Assembly (NCBI GenBank): GCA_964036275.1
Contig: OZ038438.1
Coordinates: forward strand, 2,796,978 to 2,860,977
Direction of reading: 5' to 3'
DNA length: 64,000 bases
DNA from: Litoditis marina
Taxonomy: Eukaryota; Nematoda; Chromadorea; Rhabditida; Rhabditidae
Shown here: positions 48,919 to 61,700 of the stretch, piece after piece
Position numbering within the stretch: the stretch's first letter is position 1
Layout of the letters: each line of letters starts with the position of its first letter
Notes under the pieces: generated by a model
What the model was told of the DNA's origin: nothing
The model's database searches: none
What the model saw: the letters and a program-made list of their open reading frames with translations, nothing else
Made by a program: the position numbers and the translations under genes

Positions 48919-51900
48919 TAATTGGTCTGCTAGCGGCTAAACGGAATGTTCCGCGGCGGCAGCAAGAAGCCCTCAAAAAACTAGTTGTTGACCAGCTAAC
49001 ACATAAACACAGATGTAAACGATCCCTGGGTATTCCATATGAATACAACAACACAGAATATTTGAGATTATCTTTTGTATAAATATAGATATGACGTCTT
49101 ATTTATTCCTCCTATTGTTTACATTCGTAATTTCTTTTACGACAATTAAAAACACCTATTTCAAGAAATGCCCTCGAATACATGATCTAAACATGATGTA
49201 TATAATCGGATACAGAACGTTTAATGTTCGAACACAGAAACATGTCAAAAACGGAAGGTGTTCGTGCTGTAGAACGCCAGTTAGAAATAAAAAGGACGAA
49301 AACTCAGTCAGGAACTACTTTGGAGTAATCTGATGGGTTTCGTATATATGGTTATCAAGCAACAGATTTAAAGCCAATGAAAGCTTGATATCTCGGTAAA
49401 GGAGGATGGAATTCCCTCAACACGTCACGACAACAACCAAGTTGACAACGAGAAAGACATGTTGCAAACGATACTGAAGCGAAACAGTTGGGTGTAAGCT
49501 GAAACAAGGTGAAGGCAGGTTGTGAACACAAAAACTGGAACTAATAAGAAGACCCGATCTCGTCTCATATTACTCCAGTTTCACTCAAAAAGCGTTTAGG
49601 CTGGACGAATTATTTGCCAGACCAGCAAAAATGTGATGCCGTGGATAATGCAGAGAAACAGCCGAGTTCGACCATAACTCGTACTTTTTTTGATCGTTTG
49701 GCCTACAGAGTGATGGAGAGCTTTGTTTTTACCTTCTCCTTTTCAGGGGCCTTCGTACCACATAACTATTTTTCTTATATGTTTTCTCACACTTTAAGTA
49801 GTTTGAGCGGACTTTTATGCTAATGTACAGCAAATTCTTGATTGCCTGCTTGGATGAGAGTAAAACATCATATAATCAGAGCTATCTCTTTGTTCCGTGA
49901 GTTACTTTTCCTGTGTTGTATAAGAGGGGTTCAGATCCATCATGGTCGTACATCATACTTCCGAAAAGAAACTCAAAACCTGGTACAAGCGCGGGTTCTC
50001 AACATCAAGTTCAGCTAGCAACAAGTAGCTGTTTCTGAAAAATTAGGCAAAAACGTACCCCCTAAGTACACAACTCGGTTACGTCCTCCAAAGGCTTTGC
50101 CAAATTTTAGCACGGCCACAAAATCCACGTAAAATATGTTTTTTTTTCTTTCTTTTTTCTTTTTTTTCAAATTCTAGAAACAGTAATCGATAGTTTAACT
50201 ATACACAGGAATATTCATGGAAATGAACGAACTGAGTTAACGAATAAGTATGGAAAGTAAAATGAAGTTGTTCGGTGCAAGTTGAGATGGTGGATAGCGG
50301 GAATTGTAGAAGATCCCGTAGAGACGCGTTTTCGACAATCAGAATCAGATTAGCCGTCCAAATTATATTTGAAGATATAGATCTCTTTACGTATGGAACA
50401 GCAGAGAACAAAGACATGCTAAAGGAATGTGGACTGGCTATTAATGTTAGAAGAGAATATTAATTACACATAGTTACTGAATTATAGTTTGGTAAATAGA
50501 AACTAGAAAATTATGGAATTCCACTGCTGGTTATAACATCTTCCTCAGCAGAGACTCTAACTGTTATAGTTATTGTTACGGATACTTTGAGAGAACGACA
50601 TGTCGAAATGTAGGATGCATGCTTTCTACGGAAACGCAGATTTTCTGAAAAGTGCATTCGCAACTGCTCAATAAGTGTATATGTTTTGGAATGTTGAACA
50701 TCGTTTAAACTACCAAGAAGTTTCAATAGGATGACGAGAACTACATGATCCAACAAGCACACGACAGTCGTATAGTTTACGTTGGCACCAGACCTCTGGC
50801 AGCAACGGATAAAAGTGAGGTCAAAGCAGGGGATTAACCACCCAAACCAGACACAAACATCCCGGAAACAGGCGGATAGATAAACAAAACGATACGGTAC
50901 CCACAGAACTCATATTAGGACTTCTCACATTCCAAATCTCGAGTCACTTTTTCCGATGCAAACTTCAACTCTGTCGAAGTTGTTTGAAATACTCATTGTA
51001 ATGGGAAATCAGAATCGAATGCAAAAATGTAGATCTTTCGGATAACATTTACATAGTTAAAAGGGATTTTTACATTTACAACTATATCGTGCGAGTCTCA
51101 GTGGGAATGGAAGGGACTGTACAGTGCTGAACTAAATGTGAATAGTCACAGTGAACGTGTGAAGCACAAGTGATGTGCGGAACAGACATAATATATCTGT
51201 GGGACGGAGAGATTGAAAGCTGGCAGCCACAAAAAACGAGAAAGATAAAAAGAAAGTGACACGCCGTTCATTAGGAAGCTGAGTCATGAACAGGTATGGT
51301 GAATGATCGGTTTCACTCATTCCATGAATAATACATCTTCCCTCTGAAAAATACACGATCACGACTCATTATTTCCTAATCGGTAAGTAGTCACACTTTT
51401 ATGACAACTTGAGTTGAATCACATCGGATAAACGTTTCATACGTCTTGATTATCTCAATTTACTACTCACAAGCACGTCAAATTATTGGTGAGTTCATCC
51501 GAAACAGTCCTCGTAGTCAATCTTCACAAGAGACATAAATATGTTTACGCTTACTGTATGCCCGCGTTCATCTGTGTTACTCACGAGGTTCGTATTCACT
51601 TTGTAAGTCCGTGACACATTTTTACAAATTTGAAGGTCGTGGGAAAAAATACCGAAAGTACATGTTAAAATACAATCCGACACGTTTCCCTAGGGAGCAG
51701 AGTGTATAATCCAATAACGAAATTTTGTGAAGCACTGCTTGAGATAGTCTCTATCTCATAGTCTCCTTTAACGATAGAAAGATGACCAAGAGAAATACTG
51801 GAGAGGGAGAAGGCATGAATGTGTGGGAATTGTGAGGGGAGGTGGTGGACCATTTGTACAATCGGTCATTTCGCGAGGCCCCCTCGCATACCGGTATTAC

Positions 51901-52612
51901 TACCAGAAGAAGATCAGAAGAAGACGGAAAGCCACGGCTATATCATTCACTGCACACCTGTACACATGCTAATTGCCATCGTCCCATTTCCTTCAGCTAT
52001 CAAGGATATAGTTCCCGTCTGCCCTACTCCCACTCCTACAGTATACAGGTAACTTTCTAACGATTGTCACCAGAAGACGAAGCAATGATATAGAATTGTT
52101 ATTCGAACATACAATTGTTGTACAGGGACATAATACAGAAGTTTCAGTTTCACAACAGTCTCCCATGTCAAAAAGGTTCGAATTCATACCAAGTTCGAAA
52201 ACTGTAGAAGAAAAGGAAACTGAAGAAAAATGGCGTTTAATAATGAAAAACACATATTTGAGTTAGTTTTCAAGAAGCTGGTACGAAGATCGGGAGTTTA
52301 TGTATAGTAGTGAAATGAATAGTAGTGTAAGTTGTACGTACACATCAAATAGTATAGACGGAAAAAATGCTGAAGCTCGTTTTCGTGCTAATAAGGTTGA
52401 CATCAAGTATAAGTGTTGATGATTTAGCGTGTTTGTGTCTCATGGAGTGCCAATGAGACAAGATGTGGTCAAACAGAGGCTGAGTAGATGAGACAACACC
52501 GCCCGGCCAAGTGACCAATCCCCCATTCCAGTTCAATCACACACAACCCGTACTCCACTTCCCTTATTCATCAGAACTGTTTCAAACCTACTTTTATCAC
52601 ATATTGTTTCTC

Positions 52613-52761
52613 TTAAAGAAGGGCAAATATATGTACCAATCCCAACGCTTCACTCCTTTAAACTGCAATACATTTTTCAATTGCAGTTCAAAGGACCAAT
52701 ATCTCGGAAATGGTCCACATATGTGGATATTATATCCCCATAATATAATCGTCCTAATTAA
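52613..52761. mobile_element. TTAA-flanked MITE, copy 2
   Basis: TTAA at 52613-52616 and 52758-52761 flank 141 bp whose start (AGAAGGGCAAATATATG), core hairpin (ACTCCTTTAAACTGCAATAC) and end (ATAATCGTCCT) match the 6111-6234 element with substitutions and an extra 25 bp. Confidence 0.75.
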
Positions 52762-54783
52762 ATCTCTCCAAATGTGGATTTCTCTCAAGGTCATCGGCAT
52801 ACGTTTTGAAGTTAATGAAGTTTGAAGTTTTAATATAATCTGTTCGATATTGTTTTCTAATTCGTGTGTTTTTCAAACGGCTAAAAAAGTGAGACTGTTT
52901 ACATTTCTGAGAATGTCTTTCAGAGTAGCCGCTGTCCAGCCAGGTTCGAGCGGGTGTGTCGAATTAAGATGTAATTGCTTCACGTTCTTTCGCCGTATTC
53001 GGATAGCACTGCACAAATGGTAGCCGATTTGTGCTCTCGAAAACAACTTTGTATGAAAATACTTCTTTGAAACGTTGTTTTTATTGGTACTGTCTGACTC
53101 CTGAGTCCTTGTGGGAGAAACGTATATGGGTCAGGAACGCAAAAGTCAAAAACAGAAGAATAGAGGCAAAAAAATAGGAAAATATGATCTGACCGCAGGG
53201 GTTTGTGTGCTTCCAGTTCTCTGAGCGGGCACCTGTCAAAAATGAGTGGACAAAGCATTATCAGTCGAAGCTGACAAACAATATTCTTGAAAACTTGCCA
53301 ACACTTTATAACGAAAATATGTGGTGATAGATGAATAACCAGCAGCATATTTTCTGTAGCTCCTACAAAACTTCGGATATTTGAACATGTAGAACTATCG
53401 CATCAAACGCATCAGAAGGGCTCTAGTTGACTCACAATATTATCAGATAATCTTTACATCTCCACAGAAAATGCTATACTGCTATCACGAACACAACTAT
53501 GAGTATAGACTCTTACTAATATGTCGGAAATTAAGTGAATTCCTCATAAAGCATGCCACAGGCTTTTTTCAGCATGATAGATTAGCTCGAATACGGTAGT
53601 TAAAATTAACTCTTTGGGACAATGCGAAACTTCATTGAAAGCTGCCCTGAAAAATATGAAGACCTATGGTACGGGTACGGGTGGATAATTCTATACAAGA
53701 GGCCTACTGTTTCACAAAATAGAATCCATGTTAAAGATCTCAATAGAAGTCTCAATTTAACCCTGTAGGAGTGGACGCGGGAAGTATACATAACCATAAA
53801 CAACTATAGATAACTGTAGAACAACGCCTATCTCGATTAGGAGAAGCGTTTTAGGGGAGGGAAGGTTGTAGGGCGGCAGCAAATGACCTCTACGATGTTG
53901 AAAAACGATGAAATATGGTGGACGGCGAGGCATTGATCATATCGGGCTACCTACTCGAAACTACAACTTGTTCCGTGTCAGACCTGATCGCTCGAAAGTA
54001 GCGAAACATTACAGGACGCTGTTCTGCGGTGTTTCTACTTTGATCTCACTGTGTTTCAGTCTTAGTTTGAAAATACAGCTGGGTCTGCAGGTCAAACTTC
54101 TATTTCATTTGAACTTAGCTGGGATCACCACCAATACATAGACTAGAACGGATCTCGATCAAAAGCTTTCATCAAAGCATTTCCACAATAAAAGCCCTGG
54201 CGAACTGAATTTATTCAGACTTTCATACTGCTAAAAAGATCTCGGAACAATGACTGTACAAAGAACAAATTAAACCCTTACAACTATCTTAGAAAATGAA
54301 ATTTTCGAACATGATTCGGTGTGATATTAATATCATCTTCTCGTCTGTGTTACAGTTTCCCGCTTTCTTTAGTGGTCGTCTTTGAAACTAGTTTGTTACA
54401 CTGGACATAGAGCTTGTTCTTGGAAAAGTTGTCGCGAAGTTTTCTTTCTTCTGCAGAAAACGATAAGATGGTACGATGAAAGCGAAACAATTACTATTAC
54501 AATATCGCTCTCTCATAGTGTCTTTATGAGACAGTGTGATACAAGAAAACTATAGTTAGCGATTGCGTAGAATCCATACTTCGTAAAACATTTTTGTGTG
54601 ATTCTAAATAAGGGGACAAATAGAAATGCCTGAAAATTGTAAGTTCTTACTGTACGGACTTGGGGAAAAGACGAGGGTATACAAAAGAGTATCCAACGGC
54701 AGGCTGAAACGGTTCCTATGTTGTTTAAGCTGTTCTGTCGTGTTTGAGTCGAGGGTGTTTTGAGAAATACACGGCATATTTCC

Positions 54784-54968
54784 AGGCACCGTAGCAAAGT
54801 CTCCTAAAAAGGTCAGCTCCGAGCTGAACTATCTGGACACCACCTGACCTAGTTTCGGGTAACCCCCACTATGCTTAAACACGGAAAGTTGGCAACTATG
54901 TGGCCAGACTGTGATCAGGTCCTCAAACAGGGTGAGCTCACCACTTTCACCACTTTGGTACGGTGCCA
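54784..54968. mobile_element. GGCACCGTAGCAAAG MITE, copy 2
   Basis: Same element as at 19353-19531, about 185 bp, ending CTTTGGTACGGTGCC. The two copies align over their full length with scattered substitutions and a few-base insertion (GTTGGCAA). Confidence 0.85.
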
Positions 54969-55782
54969 GGTCAGACCACAACTCAGGTTGGAAATGTACA
55001 AACAGGACAGCTGGAGCGAGCCAATAGACGAACAAAAGTGACCCTCTTCCCAAACTCCATTGGACGGATATGCATAATAACCAAGTCCACCTCTCCCCCA
55101 CATAATGTTCAATTTGCATATCGTACAGTGCCGAATACAAACTATAGTACATTTCACGCACTCATACTCGCACAGCATGAATCTCGAACTTATAGACAGT
55201 TTTTGACATTGAACAGGGGTTTTCAGAGTATTCTATGCTGGTTTTTAGATAAAAACTATGACGTCCTTTAGTCGTATTCAAAAACGCTCCACATGCTGTG
55301 AGTATAAAGTTTGATCACTGAGAGAAATTCAATTTTGAATGACATATTTATACTGTTTAACAATCGTACAGAGTTCAATCTAAACAGAACCAAAGTAAAA
55401 AAAGTATGGTTGGGAAGATACTTTGTCTTCAAATGTTGATGAAGCTGACTATATAACGGCGAAAAAGAGTATGATAAATCGCAGCAGCAATGATTTGTTT
55501 TGTTTTGTATGGTGCTGGAATATGAAAGTGAAAAATCTCACATTTGGAAACGGAGATGGCACTAGGAAAAGTGAGCTTTGTTAACAACCCTTTGATGCCC
55601 TTTTCGCCGTTTGTGTGATAGTTTTGCAGTGTAGCAGAGTGTTTACCGCTTTTCGGTTCAATTTCGGTGTTTCTTCTTTTTCTCGACTTATCGAGGGTAG
55701 TTCCCCCCAGGAGTCTCCATGGAAACGAACCAGACCTCAACCCTTATTGAGAACATTTTTCAAAGTATTCCAATCGATTCAC

Positions 55783-58700
55783 ATGAACGCTCTTGATAAT
55801 AAAGCTCTTCTTCAAAAAGTCAGAAGCCTGAGAGTGCACCGTATGGTTAGGGTAAGTCAATTTCTCATAAGACGAATGTGTTTTGGTACAATGTCCTATA
55901 CGCAGGGAATGGTGAACGTTTGCCAATAAAAACTTTACCACGACAGCAGAGTTTTGTGTATCATTTAACAAGGTCACCTATCAGTATAACTGATTATAGA
56001 AGTGCATTGAACATGAAAAGTGTTGGAAACAACTATAAACAAAACATGCAATTCATTTTTTAAAAGTGCAAATCAGTAATTGTAGATATTAGTTGTTGTC
56101 AGTTCATGTTGAAAGGTTAGTTTCCAACTTTAGAGCATAAATGTTCGCTATATGGAGTATCCCGAAAAAGGGGAAAAAACACCGTATACGCTTGTTTCGG
56201 AAAAAGCAAACCTTGTATTTATAACAGTAATAAAGATTTTAACTAAGAATAATGCAAATTTTAGTTTTATTACACGAAAAATCCGTATTTCAGAGATCTG
56301 AAAAACAAGTATCCAAAACTGAAAAGATTTCAGGAGCTCATTGGTGATTCGGTGAAGCAAATTCTGACAAATAAATCGGAACATATTCCGAAAACGCCTT
56401 CAGATGAAGGTTTGTTCATTTCTCTTTTTGAAAACGTGGTGATTAGCAAAAAAACTAATACACAGCCAACTGTACACGACATCAGATGCTTTTAACAGAT
56501 TTTTGACAGTAGCGGTAGACATCTCTCATCATGAGATACCTTGTGAGCAATATCTCGCGAACTTCTCATGACGTTCTATCTATCGATTGCTCTGCTACAA
56601 CATTGAAGGTTCGCGAGTAGCTTATGAGGTGTTCATGAGATACTCATGAGAAACTGATATGAACTTCTCATGAGGCTGAACGATTGGCTATGCCGCCGGG
56701 AAAAAACTACTCGAGTAGTTCCAATGTCGTACCGTGAGTATAAACGAGCGTGTGCAACACTGTATAGAACCACTGCGCTATTAGAGCACATAACGGCAGG
56801 TTTCGGAACAGAAGACATGTGTGTGTACACAGCGAAGAGTGAGATATACAGTACCCTCCCGCCATTCCGTTGGCAGCGACTACATAGACGTCGTCATCTT
56901 CATGTGGACTAGTGCACAGAAAAAGACTTTTCCAACGTTGTAGTTTGATCTGCGAACTGGACTCTGTACATCATCATGATTCTTACCATTATGTTTTGGC
57001 TTTATAGATATCGTAGAGCTATCTGTCATTCAACAAAGACTCATCCAAATGGGATTCGCTTCTTCTGCAAAGGTTTTGTCGTGTGAAGTGAATGAGGTTC
57101 GTTTGCTAGACCGAATAGCTGAAAAGCACTTTTATTAAATAAACTTATCAAATGTGCGGCATTCACTACGTACCCAAAAACGTTCCGCCCCATTTTCAAT
57201 TACAGGTACTATTGTCCTTGGATGAAGTTCACGAAATGTTTGATGAAAACGTAGCACACGATCGGTTGACGCTCAATTTACGCCGGAAAGTTGAAAAACC
57301 AATCAAAAGACAAATATTACCAGAACAGGTAACTCGTTTCGGATAAAATGCTCTCAAGGTTTTCTTCTGATTGTGTGTCACGGTTACATAACTCAAACTG
57401 TGCATAATAAAGAAGGAGTTACGTCAATACTCGTGCACAAATTATAACTCACCTACATTTAATATTAATATTTCTATGGAGTGAAACAGAATAATGAAGT
57501 TTTTACATCATATCGAATTTCCAAAGCCACGTGTTATAAGGTATCCGTCAACCCAATACCTCCCGATGACGAGAACAAAATACGCGAAAAAAGGTCATCA
57601 CTCAAGGATCGATTGCAAACTTTGGTGAAAACCGATATAGACGAAACGGAAAAGGCAAAAGCGGTGGGTATTTGTTGTCATATCTGAAAGTCAGCTCAAC
57701 TAGCACCGTGGCAAAGTCATACAAGATGGAGAGCTCACCCTGTCTCTCACATCCCGGCGGGATGTATGAGCTAAGAAATAGCGTACGTTTAATAATAATA
57801 ATTTATTGCTCATATATAAATGGCAGAACAAATTGTAACGTGTTATGATGACGATTATACATGCTTATGTAAAGGAGAAAATTAAAATACCGAGGATGGA
57901 GAGATATTAAATCTGGAGATATTCAGAAATATTGATGCAGCTGATGGAAAAGGAGAGAAGAAAGAGAAATATCACATATAAAGGTTTTTCATACGAGAAG
58001 CAGGGGTGATCTTGTAGTCGTACAACTCATAGTACTTGATAATGAAGGTAGTTCTGAAGTAGGGCGGAACAACGAAAACATAATAGTCCTCAACAGATGC
58101 GTTAGGAAATTGCTCACAATAAGAGTGTACTTCTTGACAATAGCGAGCAATTCTCTCGAGCTGACTGGGATATAATGCTGGTGGAACATGGTGTTTGTAG
58201 AAATTATCAAATGAACCGGAAGCAGGAATAGAAATTGAATCATCAGTTGCAGGGGATTCAGAAGGAGTTGGACAAGTAATATGTTCAGATGAAATGGCTA
58301 GAGGAGAATCACATGTAGCAGAGGGAGAAGTAGTAATGACAGAACTTCTACTTTCTTCAACTACCTCCATTTCTGTCTGAACATCGGAAAATTGGGCACC
58401 CGGAAAAACCTAGGGTGTTTCGGGGAAATGGAATTTCCGGGAAATCCCCGAGAACGTTCAAGGTATTTTCAGGGTGAAATGGAGGTATAAACTCTACAAA
58501 TTCTCGGAAATTCCAGGGAAACTCAGTATCAGGGAAAAGTGCGGGAAAATATGATAAAATACCCTACAATTTCTCGATAATTTCTGGGTAACTCAGCATC
58601 GGGGAAAAGCATCGGAAAAAGGGCATGGATAAGCCTTTCGCCGCGGCAATCGCGTAACCCGTACTAGATACGGCGCGGCCAGGGGTGCCGTGATTTGATA

Positions 58701-61700
58701 TTTTGGAAATTATCAGCTCATCATCGAGGTCTGAATATCGATAGGGATGATACATTAAAGTTCATTTCATGAAGTTTTTACTAATGAAATATGCACTTCT
58801 ATTCTCTTCATATATTATTAATATTTTGAAAAATATTTTTTAGAAAAATATTTTTCAAGAAAATATATTTTTGATGACATTTTCGAAAAATACTTTTACC
58901 AAGAAAAAATATAATTAGTTTTTTCAATCACGTGTGAAAAATTTCTGAGAAGTTACTGAGAAATTGTAAGGTGACAACCGGGAAATTCCCGGGATTTTTC
59001 CCGGTTTTCACCTTCTGTTCGCTCTGATCATTTCGCGAAATGATCCCGGAACGATTGAGGTAGCATCAGGGAAAAAATCGGGGAATTTCAGGGAAACCGG
59101 CGCTCCTGTGAAGATTGGGGTCGGCTGGACTTGGCAGGATTGTAGTTTGGTCGGTGACCTCAGCTCGGGCGGCGTCTCGTTTCGATTGTCTGGCGAGGAA
59201 TCCGGCCTTTCGCTGTTTCGGGGTCTCGAACTTCCGCACATGAAAAGTTGACATAGAATCTTCGGATTTCATAGCAGTAGAAAGGTCAATCAGACGAGGA
59301 AACGGAATACCATCTTTGATAGAAACTTTGAGTGGGCGGGGTAAACCATCTTGACGATATTTACCCAAACGGTGTAGAATGGAGATATTAGATGGAGAAA
59401 CGGACACCAAATTGAAAATTGCATTCACCTTTTTCTTTGTTGAAGAATCCTCTGGTAGGCCATAAATAGTGAGACATCGTTGATCATTGAAACGGTGAAG
59501 TTCAGCTTGAATAATGGTGGGCAGGGATTTGGTCAGACTGTCGAGTTTGGAGTTGAGTGATTTAATTTCACTCAAAATGGTAGAAAAATGGGTTCGAGAT
59601 GGTACCATTTTTGGACGAGGCGATGGCATAATAATCAATCGGGAGGGGTCACCTCACACGACCGAGACAAGGGGTGGAATGTGACAAGGAGACGCAGGAT
59701 GTGATGGTGGGGCCGGGATCTTCTAGCATACGTACTCTGATCTAGGACCTGATCCCATTCTGGTCACATGGTTGACAACTTACTGTGCATAAGCAAAGTG
59801 GAGGTGATAACAACTTGGGTCAGATGATGTTCTTCATTGTGTCCTTGTGTTGTATTGAAATAACAGTCGACAACAACACTGTACAAGTGTGGTCTTGTGC
59901 AGATGGGAATAGAAATATATGATAACAGCCTCGTAACGGAGGACGGAAAGTAATAAGTATGAGAATGAGAAAATGAAGGTGTGAACTATAAATGTTGACT
60001 CCATGCCGTAAGGGTCCACGGACGTGCCAACACGAGTATAGTTTCGCGTAAGCACAAACTACTAACTTCGTGGGAGGGAGGATTATTCTGAGCACAAAAG
60101 ACACACTGGTTCTTACCGATAGAGTTTGGGGAATGTTGAAATAGTTCGATCACCAGTATTAATTGTTGTGCAGACTGATGTTCCGTGTTGTTTACAGGAG
60201 AAAGAACAAGCCGTGAGCTCGGAGATGAGTGAGAGTTCCATGAGCGAATCGGAAGAAAGTAGCAGTGTGACCGACTCAAGTGAACTCGAGCAGTCAGTTT
60301 GGTTATTGCCTGCTTTCAAGAACCATGTTAAACTCTGCTATATGTACAAACTACCACGCTCAGCAGTCGCTCGTCCAAGCTACAAGAACGGGACGTCCCA
60401 TGTCCCGGTACTGTCCCGGGACGATACTAAGAATTACGGTAAAAATGAAGCAAATTTGCATGAATTACGACAAAGAGACTCCTACATGCAAATATGCTCA
60501 ATTTCTACCCACTCTTGGTACCGTCCCGGGACAGTACCGAGACATGGGACGTCCGGTTCTGGTACCTGGGACAAGCTGTCACCTGAGTGTGACGTCTGCC
60601 AGCTTGTGAGCTAAAACACTATATTATATTCACGAATTTTTCGCTTTTCGACTACTTATTGAGAATACTAGCGTTTATCGGGAGTATTGTACAATTGCCC
60701 ACCACCCTTTTTTGTATTGTGGAGAGTTATTGTTGAAGTTGTACAATGTCTCCCATCCAAGTCAACTATCTCTCCCCCGCGCGAGCAATTTTACCAAAGT
60801 TTCAAATAGGTGGGGGGGGGGGGGGTTGTACATTTCTCCAGTTTTGTTTCCATGATACTTTCGAACGGCTTTTCCCACCGCGCCATTCTCAAGTACGCGC
60901 GATTCCATCATTCGAGAAATTGTACGAGTTGCATAAAGTGTAAGTGTTGCATTTCGAGGGAAGACGGTGCGAACTGGACCAGGAAGTTGTGGGGAACTCC
61001 TTCGCCCAAACTGCTATCCACAGACTCCATGCTGGCCGCACAACCAACTAAATCGCGGCAGGGCGCAGGCCCACTGCCTATGCCAAGGTGAATTCTTGTC
61101 AACGCTAATTTTGGGGATTACCGGTACCACTCTTTTTCTCATTCTCTCTCCCGTTCTTCCTTTCACTCGACGTCTTCTCTCTGTCTCTTTTTAACTCTAC
61201 CAGATCTACTTCCTCACTTTCTTCTATCTACCCCAAAACTACCGTGCTGCCTCTCGCTCTCTCTCGCTCTCTCTTTATTGTGCAAAGAAGTTCGGCGACT
61301 AGTAACACGCTACCAAAGAGCTAGTAGCCATTTAAGCCATTTAGTAGTGATTTGATAGTAGTATAGCAAATAGCAGTATATCAAACGGCTACTAAACAAC
61401 TAACTAAAGTTTGAGGAAAAATGAAAGTTTCGACAAACTAGCCACCATACCCGCTACTGAATGGCTGATAGTGCTTCGATCGAACAGCTACTAGCCGTTG
61501 CTTTGGTAGGTGAATTCATGTGTTTCAAAATTATTTCAGTTCATTCGCTGGTAGTCTACCGCCGGTTCCCCCTCTACAGTCCAGAGCTAAACCAAGTCTA
61601 GCAGATATAACATCTTTAGACTTTGAAGCTGCTAGTATGTTTTTATATGCAAGTGTTTTTTTTCTTGTAGCCATCAGAATTTTCATTTTGACACGAAAGT

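Larger units (their letters stand above)
47498..55782. other. 8.3-kb divergent intergenic region, repeats only
   Basis: Between the mucin start exon and the next gene. Open frames on both strands are short, without family similarity or consistent splice contexts. Recognisable contents are a purine-rich tract (48837-48918) and two small transposon copies (52613, 54784). CTCCACCAAAG followed by gtaagc at 48511-48527 could be a donor of a non-coding 5' exon, but nothing confirms it. Confidence 0.55.
57789..59738 (-). mobile_element. LINE-like insertion with ORF1 and 3' tail, no reverse transcriptase
   Basis: Read on the minus strand: a 5' end near 59738 (CTAGCATACGTACTCT), an ORF1-type frame (59638-59066), about 700 bp of internally repetitive DNA, a second small frame (58370-57972), then a 3' region ending in AATAAA followed by (ATT)n at 57791-57801. 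A microsatellite-like ATT tail is common for several non-LTR retrotransposon clades. No endonuclease or RT motif fits in 1.95 kb, so it is non-autonomous or internally deleted. It sits in an intron of the 55.8-62.3 kb gene, in opposite orientation. Confidence 0.65.

Noticed and set aside
52980..53348. 122-residue minus-strand ORF
   Set aside because: No family similarity, no splice context, composition like the surrounding AT-rich DNA.
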